Assembly: GCA_947454485.1 (NCBI GenBank)
Contig: CANGJJ010000006.1
Coordinates: forward strand, 124,001 to 188,000
Direction of reading: 5' to 3'
DNA from: Beijerinckiaceae bacterium
GTDB taxonomy: Bacteria > Pseudomonadota > Alphaproteobacteria > Rhizobiales > Beijerinckiaceae
DNA length: 64,000 bases
The notes under the pieces are model-generated. The model had not been told where the DNA came from. It ran no database searches and saw only the letters and a program-made list of their open reading frames with translations. Numbering within the stretch: position 1 is the first letter of the stretch; every line of letters begins with the position of its first letter. The position numbers and the translations under genes were made by a program. Of the stretch, positions 35,674 through 44,482 are shown one piece after another.

Positions 35674-36390
35674 ATGGCAGATGCAGCCCGCCAAACCATG
35701 CAGAGCCTGACGGAGGGGGTCTATCTCTCCCTCCGCCGCGATCTGCTGTCCTGCAAGATCAAGCCTGGCGAGAAGTTGAAGATCAACGAGATCGCTTTGC
35801 GCCTTGGCGTCAATGCCAGTGGCATTCGCGAAGCGCTCTCGCGCCTGACCTCTGAGGGCCTGGTGGCAATGGAGGTACAGCGCGGCTTTCGCGCTGCGCC
35901 CGTCTCGATCACCGATCTGCGTGACCTGACCAAGACGCGCATACAAATCGAGACGCTCTGTTTTGAGACAGCACTTGCGCATGGTGATGTGGACTGGGAA
36001 GCGCACATCGTGTCAGCTTTCCACAAACTCAGCCATCTACCAGAGTTCGAGCGGATCAATGGCCAAGACTGCGTCAACGATGTGTGGATGAAGGCCCATG
36101 GCAATTTTCACCAAGCCCTCGTCTCGGCCTGCGACAGCGCTTGGCTGATGAAAATGCGAAGCTCCCTCTATGTGCAGTCAGAGCGCTATCGCCAACTCTC
36201 CGTCCCCTTCCGCCTCGAAGCGGAGCGCGCGCCCTATATCAAGGCACAAGAGGATGAGCACCGCATTTTGATGGAAGCCGCGCTGAAACGTGATCTTGCA
36301 ACCATCACTGATATTCTGGATGCGCATTTCGGTCGTACTGCGCAATTCGTCGAAGCCCTTGCCAGCGATATTGCCTTCTTAAGCGAGTAA
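35674..36390 (+). CDS. GntR family transcriptional regulator, FadR/FCD subfamily
   Basis: This 238-residue regulator has an N-terminal winged helix (VYLSLRRDLLSCKIKPGEKL and LGVNASGIREALSRLTSEGL, residues about 15-70). The C-terminal all-helical FCD domain has histidines for a metal site (HGNFHQAL, EDEHR). ATG 35674 lies 20 bases after the receptor stop, so it is the last gene of the operon and probably represses it until a carboxylate ligand binds. The inverted repeat at 29337-29373 is a candidate target. Confidence 0.92.
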   Translation: MADAARQTMQSLTEGVYLSLRRDLLSCKIKPGEKLKINEIALRLGVNASGIREALSRLTSEGLVAMEVQRGFRAAPVSITDLRDLTKTRIQIETLCFETALAHGDVDWEAHIVSAFHKLSHLPEFERINGQDCVNDVWMKAHGNFHQALVSACDSAWLMKMRSSLYVQSERYRQLSVPFRLEAERAPYIKAQEDEHRILMEAALKRDLATITDILDAHFGRTAQFVEALASDIAFLSE

Positions 36391-36397
36391 CGCAGGC

Positions 36398-37201
36398 CTA
36401 AAGCTCGACATCAACTGCCTCTTGCGAACGCCGCTCGGCCAACTTTTGGGCAACCATATCGCGTATCTCGACCAAGGGCGGCAGTAAGCTCTTCACTGCC
36501 TCGCTTTCGCTCACTGCTGAAGCTGCAAAAGTCACACCCAGCGCGCCAAGTGAACCAAGCGGCCCGCGTAGGGCGACCGCGATCGTATTGGTATGGCCAA
36601 AGAAGCCGGGCGGGCGCAGTGCGTAACCGGTCTTGCGCACAGCCGCCACGCGCGCGGCGACATTCTTTGGCTCCAGCACAAGGGCATCCATCGGATCGCC
36701 CGAATTGCGCAGCGTCGTCAGAACGCCTTGCACGCCCGCATCATCAAGCGAGGCGAGATAGGCCAGCCCCAAAGACGTATGCAGCACGGGGAGACGAAGC
36801 CCAACTTTCGCTCCATCAAAATCCCATGGGCTTGCACGACGCGTTGTGTCACGCAGCAACATGCGGCCAAATTCATAAGTGGCAAAATCCGTCGGCCAGA
36901 CGAGTTGCTTTTGCAACCGATCCAGAAAAGGCTCAACAAGTTCGGTCAGCCAATCCTGATCGCGATAGCCCACACTCAAATGAAGCACCTGACTGGTGAG
37001 CCTGTATGAGGCACCGCGCGCCTCGCGCTTCACATAACCATCCTGTTCTAACGTATCGAGAATACGATAGAGCGCGGGCCGCGAGATGCGGCTCATACGG
37101 CTGATCTCCAAGACCGAGGCGTGGCCTTTGCGGTTCAACGCGCGCAAAACTTCCATGGCACGAGAAACCGTCCGCAGCGTGCCTTTCAGCTTTTGCTCCA
37201 C
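36398..37201 (-). CDS. IclR family transcriptional regulator
   Basis: This 267-residue protein has an N-terminal HTH (TVSRAMEVLRALNRKGHASV, ISRPALYRILDTLEQDGYV) and a C-terminal effector domain (RLPVLHTSLGLAYLA, GFFGHTNTIAVALRGP). The GTG at 37201 is chosen because AGGAGGG lies six bases upstream and HTH similarity starts right after it. A longer start at 37237 would cross the operator. It is divergent from the eight-gene operon starting at 37473. A perfect 17-base palindrome lies just upstream of its own ribosome site, suggesting autoregulation and control of the divergent operon. Confidence 0.93.
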   Translation of the reverse strand: MEQKLKGTLRTVSRAMEVLRALNRKGHASVLEISRMSRISRPALYRILDTLEQDGYVKREARGASYRLTSQVLHLSVGYRDQDWLTELVEPFLDRLQKQLVWPTDFATYEFGRMLLRDTTRRASPWDFDGAKVGLRLPVLHTSLGLAYLASLDDAGVQGVLTTLRNSGDPMDALVLEPKNVAARVAAVRKTGYALRPPGFFGHTNTIAVALRGPLGSLGALGVTFAASAVSESEAVKSLLPPLVEIRDMVAQKLAERRSQEAVDVEL

Positions 37202-37211
37202 GGCACCCTCC

Positions 37212-37228
37212 TGTCCGCAGAGCGGACA
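37212..37228. promoter_or_regulatory. Perfect 17-base palindrome, candidate IclR operator
   Basis: TGTCCGC (37212-37218) and GCGGACA (37222-37228) flank AGA as perfect 7-base arms. The length and short spacer fit IclR-family operators. It abuts the ribosome site of the IclR gene and lies 245 bases before the first gene of the divergent operon. It therefore most directly explains autoregulation. Confidence 0.65.
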
Positions 37229-37472
37229 ACAGCTCAACGCTCACTCGCCAGTTCCGGCAATTCATTCATAGTAGACGACAGCTGCGCACCAAAGCGCAAC
37301 ATAGAAAACAGGGAGGAGATCTTGGGCGCGCCACAGTCGCGATTCCCAAAAAGCGAGATTGTGCCCGCAAGCGACGCAATCGGATACGCACACTGCCTTG
37401 CCTGCAAACTTCAATCATTTTCGACCCTTCGATGAGCCGTGCCGTGGACTGACCTTCCAACCGGAGTGCGCG

Positions 37473-38504
37473 ATGAGACGGAACACCATTTCTCGACAAT
37501 GCATCAGGTTGCTGGCCCTCGCCTGCCTGATCGCGCTCGCCCCCTCCTCTCATGCTCAAGCCCCCAGCAGTTACACTGGCAAGCAGCTGACCATTGCGCT
37601 CGGATATGGCACCGGCGGCACCTATTACACTTATGCAAAATTAATGGCGGACCATCTTGGACAATTCGTTGATGGCAAGCCCAATGTGCTGGTGCAATCC
37701 ATGCCCGGCGCTGGCGGAGTGCGCATGCTCAATGCCGCCGCAAAATTGATGAGCGGCGATGGCACACAGCTCTTTGTCCCGCCCGACACAATGGTGATCA
37801 GCCAGACGATTTCCAAAGAAGGTGGTCAATTCGACGCGCGCAAGTTTCACTATCTGGCAACGATCAACCAGCAGAACAATGTATTCGTCGCGCGGCGCGA
37901 TTCTGCCACAACGATGGACGATCTGAAGACGCGCGAGATCATTGTCGGCCATTCAGGCATCGGATCAGCGGGCCATATCGTTCCATCGATTGCCAAAGAC
38001 ATTCTGGGTCTCAAGCTGAAACTCATCGCGGGATATGAAGGATCGCGCGATGCCATTCTTGCTATGGAGCGCGGTGAAATAGATGCCGCCATCTTTGGTT
38101 GGGAAACCTGGGAACAGGCAGTGCCTCATTGGTTCAAGGGCGAGAATTCTTTCGCTGTTGCCTTGTTCCAGACAGGCTATCGTCGCGAGACCGCCCTTCC
38201 CGATGTGCCGCTGTTGCGCGACATGGCCAAAGGCGATGACCGCGCCCTAGTTGAACTCTCCGATACACAAGTGATTTTGGGGCGCAGCATCGCCCTGCCG
38301 CCGAGCGCGTCCAAATCGCTCGTTGAACAGTTCCGCAAAAGAGTCGCCAAAATGGTCGCTGACCCAGAGTTTCAGCATGACGCAGAGCGCAGACGCCTCA
38401 TTCTCAATCCACTGTCAGGCCCTGAACTGCAATCGGCCATCGACAAAGCCATCAGCGCCCCTTCACCCGCCCTCATCGCACGGGCGAAAAGCCTGCTTCA
38501 GTAA
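37473..38504 (+). CDS. TctC-like binding protein, divergent subclass
   Basis: This 343-residue exported protein has leader MRRNTISRQCIRLLALACLI to SHAQA. The mature part begins YTGKQLTIALGYGTGGTYYT, then QSMPGAGGVRMLNAAA. It matches the divergent TctC-like group seen also at 39380, 45723 and 51742, which share a Y-GK-I opening and an AMERGE-[VI][DE] motif. ATG 37473 follows a GGAG element. It is first in the operon 37473-45717. The 271-base spacer to the IclR gene should hold the promoter. Confidence 0.88.
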   Translation: MRRNTISRQCIRLLALACLIALAPSSHAQAPSSYTGKQLTIALGYGTGGTYYTYAKLMADHLGQFVDGKPNVLVQSMPGAGGVRMLNAAAKLMSGDGTQLFVPPDTMVISQTISKEGGQFDARKFHYLATINQQNNVFVARRDSATTMDDLKTREIIVGHSGIGSAGHIVPSIAKDILGLKLKLIAGYEGSRDAILAMERGEIDAAIFGWETWEQAVPHWFKGENSFAVALFQTGYRRETALPDVPLLRDMAKGDDRALVELSDTQVILGRSIALPPSASKSLVEQFRKRVAKMVADPEFQHDAERRRLILNPLSGPELQSAIDKAISAPSPALIARAKSLLQ

Positions 38505-38524
38505 CAAAGACACGGGAGACCGCC

Positions 38525-39358
38525 ATGGATGACCAGAGCACCAAAACCCCATATCGCTCCTTGAGCGTCAAAAAATGCAGCCCTCATGTGGGCGCGGAGA
38601 TCGGCAATATTGATCTCACCCGACCCTTAAATGATCTGGAATTGTCAGAACTGAAGCGCGCCTTCACGGAACATGGTGTGCTCTTCTTCCGCAATCAGAA
38701 GATCAGCTTTGATGACCATGCGCGGCTCGGTGAATATTTTGGCCCGCTTGGCTCTCATGTCGGCAAAAAGACAAATAGCAAGCCAAGCGATGATCCGCGC
38801 ATTCGTCTCTTCCATTTTGATGAGAAGAGCGAGCGCATCTCAGGCAATGTCTGGCACACGGATCAGTCCTGCGCACCTCACCCCCCGCTCGGCAGCATTC
38901 TCTACATGCATACAATCCCGCCCGATGGCGGTGGCGACACGATGTTTTCGAGCATGTATGCCGCCTATGATGCCTTGTCGGATCGGATGAAAGACTATCT
39001 TGAGGGCCTGACCGCCATGCATGATGGCGTGCCGACCTTTGGCGACGGCACACCACGCGCCATTCATCCCGTCATCGTTCGCCATCCCGAAAGCGGTCGC
39101 AAACTTCTCTACGTCAATGAGAGTTTCACCACCTATATGCTGGGTGTACCGCATCACGAAGGGCTCGGAGTCCTGCGCATGCTCTATGCACATGTGCAAA
39201 AGCCTGAGTTTTGCTTCCGCTTCCGCTGGGAACCTCATTCGATTGCCTTCTGGGACAATCGTTGCATGCAGCACTATGCCACCGACGACTACTGGCCGAA
39301 TGTTCGTTCTGGATATCGCGTCCAGATCGAAGGCGTCGTGCCACCCAAAGCACCATAA
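38525..39358 (+). CDS. TauD/TfdA family iron(II)/2-oxoglutarate-dependent dioxygenase
   Basis: This 277-residue cytoplasmic oxygenase has the metal pair His111-x-Asp113 in WHTDQS and the distal His250 in MQHYA. A 2-oxoglutarate-binding arginine lies in RSGYRVQ near 265. The family includes taurine and 2,4-D dioxygenases, which hydroxylate next to a heteroatom and release sulfite or a phenol. ATG 38525 follows GGGAG. Gaps of about 20 bases place it between two TctC-like receptors. A side-chain or ether cleavage yielding a hydroxylated aromatic acid is a plausible role. Confidence 0.92.
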   Translation: MDDQSTKTPYRSLSVKKCSPHVGAEIGNIDLTRPLNDLELSELKRAFTEHGVLFFRNQKISFDDHARLGEYFGPLGSHVGKKTNSKPSDDPRIRLFHFDEKSERISGNVWHTDQSCAPHPPLGSILYMHTIPPDGGGDTMFSSMYAAYDALSDRMKDYLEGLTAMHDGVPTFGDGTPRAIHPVIVRHPESGRKLLYVNESFTTYMLGVPHHEGLGVLRMLYAHVQKPEFCFRFRWEPHSIAFWDNRCMQHYATDDYWPNVRSGYRVQIEGVVPPKAP

Positions 39359-39379
39359 CGAGAAAGCAACGGGCAGATC

Positions 39380-40402
39380 ATGATCGCACGCCATCCCCTC
39401 AGCGCGCTTCATGCAGGACTGATCTGCCTGTTGCTCCTCGTCAGCGCGAGCACTGGTCGCGCCAATGACTTTTATGCAGGCAAAACGATCAATCTTTATG
39501 TCGGCTTTGATGCTGGCGGCGGCTATGATCTTTACGCGCGCCTCATCAGCCGCCACCTCGCGCGCTTTCTTCCCGGCGATCCAAAGATTGTTGTGCAAAA
39601 TATGCCGGGTGCTGCTGGCCTGCGCGTTGCCAATTATCTCTATCGTGTTGCCCCTCAAGACGGCACAGCATTGGGCCTTGCTGCTGAATCCATTGCGTTG
39701 GAACAAGCACTGCAGGGTGCTGGCACAGAATATGACGCGAGCAAGCTCAATTGGGTTGGCCGTGTCGCACCCAGCGCCTCCATCACTTTTACTTGGCACA
39801 CATCAAAAACCAAGACTTTCGAGGATGCTCGCCGCAATGAGACCGTGATCGGCGCAACAGGGGTCACAGGCATTACGAGTTATACGCCACGCGCGCTCAA
39901 CCGCCTTGCCAAATCGCAGTTCAAGCTCATCACCGGCTATAGCGGCTCTTCCAGTGTCTTGCTGGCGATGGAGCGCGGCGAAGTCGAAGGGGGATTTGCG
40001 ATCTGGCCCGAATTTGCCAAGCAAAAGCCAGACTGGATCTCGGGCAAAAAGATCAACGTGCTCTACATCGTCGCAGGCAAACGCGCGCCAGAACTACCAG
40101 ATGTCCCAACCACGGATGAGCTTGGCACCAACGAGACAGCCAACAAAGTTCTGCGCTTTCTCGCCAGCACGACTGAAATTGGTCGCGCCATCTTTACCAC
40201 ACCCAATATACCAGCCGATCGGCTAGACCTCTTGCGCAAAGCTTTCATGGAAATGACGCGCGACCAAGAGTTTCGCCGCGATGCAGAACAAGCCGGCCTG
40301 CAGATCGATGCTTTGCCAGGCGATATTCTGCAGGCGCAGGTCACCAGTATCATCACCTCTCCAAAGAGCATTATCGACGAAGCGAAAGCTGCGCGCGACT
40401 AG
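39380..40402 (+). CDS. TctC-like binding protein, divergent subclass
   Basis: This 340-residue receptor has a leader (LHAGLICLLLLVSASTGRA). The mature start is NDFYAGKTINLYVGFDAGGG, followed by QNMPGAAGLRVANYLYRVAP. The closest local relatives are 45723-46748 and 51742-52752, which share FYxGKTI and AP-DGT. It is the second receptor of the IclR-linked operon, so two receptors of one class are expressed with the same enzymes. No membrane partner is encoded here. Confidence 0.9.
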   Translation: MIARHPLSALHAGLICLLLLVSASTGRANDFYAGKTINLYVGFDAGGGYDLYARLISRHLARFLPGDPKIVVQNMPGAAGLRVANYLYRVAPQDGTALGLAAESIALEQALQGAGTEYDASKLNWVGRVAPSASITFTWHTSKTKTFEDARRNETVIGATGVTGITSYTPRALNRLAKSQFKLITGYSGSSSVLLAMERGEVEGGFAIWPEFAKQKPDWISGKKINVLYIVAGKRAPELPDVPTTDELGTNETANKVLRFLASTTEIGRAIFTTPNIPADRLDLLRKAFMEMTRDQEFRRDAEQAGLQIDALPGDILQAQVTSIITSPKSIIDEAKAARD

Positions 40403-40440
40403 TCGAGCAAAAGCGCAAGCCAGAAGACAGGACGGTTCCT

Positions 40441-41490
40441 ATGAAATTCGGCATTCAATACTTCCCCGTTCGCGGTGCCAAAGATGATGCTGTCGCTTAT
40501 TTTCGCGAGTCGCTTGAGCTCGCCGTCGAGGCCGAGCGACTGGGATTTAACCATGCCCGCATCGTTGAACATTATTTCCACCGCTATGGTGGCTACACGC
40601 CCAATCCCCTCCTTTTTCTTTCCGCCCTCTCCCAACGCACCACGCATCTTCGTCTGGTCACAGGCGCTGTTCTGCCGGTCTTCAACAATCCACTAAAACT
40701 GGCAGGCGAGATCGCGATGGTCGATGCACTGTCAGAAGGTCGGCTTGAGGTTGGCATTGCGCGCGCGTTTTTGCCCCATGAATTTCGCCGCTTCGGCATT
40801 TCGACAGATGAATCACAAGCGCGGTTTCGTGAGGGAATCGAGCAACTGCATCTCCTTTTGACGCAAGAGCGCGCAACCCATAAAGGGCAATTCCACTCAT
40901 TCGAGAATGTGCAGTCCCTTCCCCGCCCGACACAAAAACCGCGTCCAAAATTCTATGTCGCTGCGACTCAGAGCCCGGAGACATTTGAATTTGCGGGACG
41001 TGAAGGCCATGCGCTGATGGCTATTCCACTGGGAAGCATCAAGCCATTGCTGGAAATCTATCGTAAAGCATGGCGCGATGCAGGCCATCCCGGCAATGGG
41101 GATGTCATGGTCGCTTTCCATATGCTCTGCCACGAAGACGAGCAGCGTGCCCGGGACATCGCCCGCGATCCCTTTAATGATTATTTCGATGCGCTCAATG
41201 AATGCGCCAGCGAATGGGTCGATGGCGCTGAGTCGAAAGACTATGTCGGCTACAAACAATCGATGCAGAAAATCAAAAGCGTGAGCATGGAATCACAGAT
41301 CGAAACAGGCGGGGCCTGGATTGGAACCCCCGATACGATCAAAGCCACGATCCGCAAATGTATCGACATGATTGGCCCATTCGAACAGGCCTCCGTTCAG
41401 GTCAATTTTGGTCATGTGCCCTTCACAGATGCCATGGCCTCGTTGCGCCTGTTCTGCAAAGAGGTCCTGCCCTCATTCCGCGACGCCTGA
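40441..41490 (+). CDS. Luciferase-like (LLM) flavin-dependent monooxygenase
   Basis: This 349-residue single-domain protein starts MKFGIQYFPVRG and has the LLM blocks AERLGFNHARIVEHYF, RLVTGAVLPVFNNPLKLAGE and SEGRLEVGIARAFLP. It would use reduced FMN to oxidise a small molecule. It is not of the NtaA type at 1818; it resembles the alkanal/alkanesulfonate monooxygenase branch. ATG 40441 follows AGGAC. It is fourth in the IclR-linked operon. A flavin reductase must come from elsewhere, for example 56968. Confidence 0.9.
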   Translation: MKFGIQYFPVRGAKDDAVAYFRESLELAVEAERLGFNHARIVEHYFHRYGGYTPNPLLFLSALSQRTTHLRLVTGAVLPVFNNPLKLAGEIAMVDALSEGRLEVGIARAFLPHEFRRFGISTDESQARFREGIEQLHLLLTQERATHKGQFHSFENVQSLPRPTQKPRPKFYVAATQSPETFEFAGREGHALMAIPLGSIKPLLEIYRKAWRDAGHPGNGDVMVAFHMLCHEDEQRARDIARDPFNDYFDALNECASEWVDGAESKDYVGYKQSMQKIKSVSMESQIETGGAWIGTPDTIKATIRKCIDMIGPFEQASVQVNFGHVPFTDAMASLRLFCKEVLPSFRDA

Positions 41491-41513
41491 TCCAATATTT
41501 TCGGGAGGATTGA

Positions 41514-42488
41514 ATGAAACAGAAGAACCTGGTTCGCTGTGCCGGCATCGCCCTTTCACTCATCATCAGCTCATCATCCTTTGCGCAAGAGACTTTGCGC
41601 ATGGCCGTTGGCCAAGGCATTCCCTTTGATACGGCCATTCCCATCGCTGCTGTCAAAGCTGGCATATTCAAAAAGCACGGACTCGATATTGAGCTGATCA
41701 TCACCAGCGGCGGCGGTGAGACTTTGCAGGCCGTCATCTCAGGCAGCGTCGATATTGGTATTGCTGCGGGTACAACCGGTGTTCTGGGCGCATTCTCGAA
41801 AGGCGCTCCGATCCGCATCATTTCATCCACAGCAACCGGCGTGGACGACACATTCATTTATGTGCCGACCAATTCGCCCATCAAAACCGCGAAAGATATT
41901 GACGGCAAGACTGTCGCCTTCTCCACCGTAGGGGCCTCGACTTACACAACAGTGACCGGCATTTCGGACCATTACAAAGTGAAGCCAAAATATGTCGCCA
42001 CTGGCAGCATACCGGCTACTTATTCGACAACCATGTCGGGACAAGTGGATGTAGGCTGGGGCGCGGTCCCCTTTGGCATCCAAGAACAGCGCGACGGAAA
42101 AATTCGCGTCCTTGCTTGGGGCTCTGATGCCGAGCGCACACGCGACCAGACATTGCGCGTCAATATCACCAATGCTGCCGTTCTCGACAAACGCAAAGAG
42201 GCTCTGAAGAAGTTCATGAGCGCCTATTATGAAGCGCTCGATTGGGCCTATAGTTCGCCGGACGTTTTGAAGATCGTCTCCGAGACTTTCTCCATCCCCG
42301 CTGACATTATCGACGAGACGCGCACGAACCACACGACGCGCCGCATGACGCAACTTGGCGAGGTCAAAGGCATCGAGCAGTCCATGCAAGATGCGATCGA
42401 GTTCAAATATATGAGCGCACCGCTCACCAAAGAACAGCGTGCCGAGCTCGTCCAGATCGACGCTCTGCGTCCGCCAGCCAAACCTTGA
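41514..42488 (+). CDS. NMT1/SsuA-type ABC substrate-binding protein
   Basis: This 324-residue exported receptor has leader MKQKNLVRCAGIALSLIISS ending at SFAQE. The PBP fold shows AAVKAGIFKKHGLDIELI and SGSVDIGIAAGTTG. ATG 41514 has GGGAGG ahead. It is more distant from the 15906/16880/34691 group than they are from each other. Its operon contains no ABC ATPase or permease, so it must dock to a channel encoded elsewhere, possibly the NitT-type systems at 13.5-16 or 29.4-31.8 kb. Confidence 0.9.
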   Translation: MKQKNLVRCAGIALSLIISSSSFAQETLRMAVGQGIPFDTAIPIAAVKAGIFKKHGLDIELIITSGGGETLQAVISGSVDIGIAAGTTGVLGAFSKGAPIRIISSTATGVDDTFIYVPTNSPIKTAKDIDGKTVAFSTVGASTYTTVTGISDHYKVKPKYVATGSIPATYSTTMSGQVDVGWGAVPFGIQEQRDGKIRVLAWGSDAERTRDQTLRVNITNAAVLDKRKEALKKFMSAYYEALDWAYSSPDVLKIVSETFSIPADIIDETRTNHTTRRMTQLGEVKGIEQSMQDAIEFKYMSAPLTKEQRAELVQIDALRPPAKP

Positions 42489-42498
42489 GGAACAGGCC

Positions 42499-43503
42499 AT
42501 GACGCAAGATTACGCTGAGCTGCGGCAGGCATGGAAGGCAGCCAATCTGTCGCCCCTCTGGGAGAGTACGACAGCGCATAAGCCGCCACCACGCCCCGAT
42601 CCCGCCCTGCATTGGGGATGGGACCATCTGCGCCCGCTGCTCGAGAGCGCGATGAAGGTCACATCACCCGAGGCTGTAGAGCGGCGCGTACTCTTGCTCG
42701 TCACACCCCATCCACGCGATGCAGATGATGAGGCAACCGCGCGCACTTTGGCAGCAGGCATTCAAATGCTGCTACCGGGTGAGCGCGCGCGCCCGCATCG
42801 CCACACGATGAATGCCTTGCGCTTCGTATTGGAGGGATCGGGCGCCACGACGCTGGTCGATGGAAAAGCCTGCCCAATGGACGTGGGCGATCTGATCCTC
42901 ACGCCTGCATGGACCTGGCATGAACATCAGCACACAGGAACAGAGCCAACTATGTGGCTCGACGTGCTTGATGTGCCCTTGCATCTCTGGCTCGGCAATG
43001 TCGCCTTCCAACCCGGCCCCATCAATGATGCGCCTGTTACGACGCCCGACGCCGCCTTTAGTGCCGCCAATGTCGTCCCCGTGATGCAGGCTGTTGGGGC
43101 ACCCCATTCACCGGTCTTTCGCTACCCTTATGCAGATGCAGTGCGCGCACTTCGACATGCGCCCGTCTTGGACGATGGCACCCGGCAGGTGCGCTATGCC
43201 AATCCGCTCACAGGCGGCAGCGCGATGTGCCTGATGGATGCACTGTTGATGCAGATCGAGAAAGGGCGCCCCAGCCGCCCGGTCCTCACCAACAGCAATT
43301 CGGTTTTCTGCGTCACTGAAGGCGAAGGCGAAAGCCAGATTGGCGGCAAAACCATTCGTTGGCGGCCGAAAGATATTTTCAGCGTCCCGCAGCATAATCC
43401 TTGCCGTCACACAGCCTTCTCGGAAACCGCGCGCCTTTTGCGCGTCAGCGACCGCGATGCCTTGAACCGCCTCGGCATCCTCAAAGAAAAAATCAGCGAG
43501 TGA
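42499..43503 (+). CDS. Gentisate 1,2-dioxygenase-like bicupin ring-cleavage enzyme
   Basis: This 334-residue two-cupin protein matches gentisate/1-hydroxy-2-naphthoate dioxygenases in length and layout. The N-terminal cupin carries the iron ligands His100 and His102 (RPHRHTM) and His141 or His143 (WTWHEHQH). The second cupin (VTEGEGES to VPQHNPCRH) is also well kept. Such enzymes cleave gentisate with oxygen to maleylpyruvate. ATG 42499 follows GAGGAAC. It is the best evidence that the IclR-linked operon degrades an aromatic acid; salicylate-type substrates are possible alternatives. Confidence 0.88.
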   Translation: MTQDYAELRQAWKAANLSPLWESTTAHKPPPRPDPALHWGWDHLRPLLESAMKVTSPEAVERRVLLLVTPHPRDADDEATARTLAAGIQMLLPGERARPHRHTMNALRFVLEGSGATTLVDGKACPMDVGDLILTPAWTWHEHQHTGTEPTMWLDVLDVPLHLWLGNVAFQPGPINDAPVTTPDAAFSAANVVPVMQAVGAPHSPVFRYPYADAVRALRHAPVLDDGTRQVRYANPLTGGSAMCLMDALLMQIEKGRPSRPVLTNSNSVFCVTEGEGESQIGGKTIRWRPKDIFSVPQHNPCRHTAFSETARLLRVSDRDALNRLGILKEKISE

Positions 43504-43507
43504 GACA

Positions 43508-44482
43508 ATGGCTGACGTGAAACTTTCCTTCGGGTGTGGCTGGTATGATCGTATTGAGCCACTGCGCAACAAGACAGTGGTGCCGGAAGGTATCGATCTT
43601 GAGATTGAAACGATCGAGGACCCCCGCCTTCTGTTTGATCGACTCTCCGGCAAGGGAGATTTTGATCTCGCCGAATTATCTATGTCCGAATATGTCGCCA
43701 TGACCGCGGCAGGCACTTCTCCTTATATGGCCCTGCCCGTTTGGACTTCACGCGCCTTTCGTCACAGCTTCATCTGCATCAACACCAACGCCGGGATTAC
43801 AAGCCCCAAAGATCTGGAAGGTCGCCGCATTGGTGTGCCTCTCCACACAATGAGTGCTGCCATCTGGTGTCGCGGCGCATTGCGTGATGACTATGGCGTC
43901 GATCTATCAAAGGTCACATGGGTAGAGGGCGCAATGGAACATGCAGGCCTTCACGGTACCGCACGTGATCATCACCTCGCGGTACCCACTACAATCACGC
44001 ACAATCTTAGCCAATATTCCCTGAGCGAACTTCTGGATCGAGGCGAGATTGACGCTACTCTTGGCGCGCTGATGCCCACCAATTTTGGCACATCCCAAAA
44101 TATCAAACGCCTCTTTCCCAATTACCGTGCGGTTGAGATCGCCTCTTATCAAAAGACCGGCGTCCATCCGATCATGCACCTGGTCGTGATCCGCAAATCA
44201 GCCCTTGAGAAGCATCGCTGGATCATTGACCCGCTGATGGAGGCCTTCACCAAGGCCAAGGATCTTGCGATGGCACGCTTGTTCTATACAGGCGCACTTC
44301 GCTCCATGCTGCCAATGCTTCATGCCGAAGTTGACGAGACACGTCGCATTTTCGGCGACGACCCCTGGCCGGATGGTGTTGAGAAAAATTTGCGCACGCT
44401 CGACCGTCTCATCACTTATATGATGGATGATGGCATCATCACGCGGCGCCCCTCCTATGATGAATTGTTCCTGATGACATGA
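43508..44482 (+). CDS. 4,5-dihydroxyphthalate decarboxylase-like (PBP-fold) protein
   Basis: This 324-residue protein begins MADVKLSFGCGWYDRIEPL and has no signal peptide. The family blocks are FDLAELSMSEYVAM, RAFRHSFICINT and LEGRRIGVPLH. It follows the gentisate-dioxygenase-like gene by 4 bases and overlaps the P450 gene as ATGA. Placement between a ring dioxygenase and a P450, plus lack of export, supports a cytoplasmic decarboxylase-type role. A binding-protein function cannot be excluded from sequence. Confidence 0.83.
   Translation: MADVKLSFGCGWYDRIEPLRNKTVVPEGIDLEIETIEDPRLLFDRLSGKGDFDLAELSMSEYVAMTAAGTSPYMALPVWTSRAFRHSFICINTNAGITSPKDLEGRRIGVPLHTMSAAIWCRGALRDDYGVDLSKVTWVEGAMEHAGLHGTARDHHLAVPTTITHNLSQYSLSELLDRGEIDATLGALMPTNFGTSQNIKRLFPNYRAVEIASYQKTGVHPIMHLVVIRKSALEKHRWIIDPLMEAFTKAKDLAMARLFYTGALRSMLPMLHAEVDETRRIFGDDPWPDGVEKNLRTLDRLITYMMDDGIITRRPSYDELFLMT

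Noticed and set aside
37311-37435. GGGAGGAG ribosome-like site followed by a TTG-started frame of about 37 codons in the IclR/TctC spacer
   Set aside because: No recognisable peptide, weak start codon and no attenuator-like structure; kept only as non-coding spacer.
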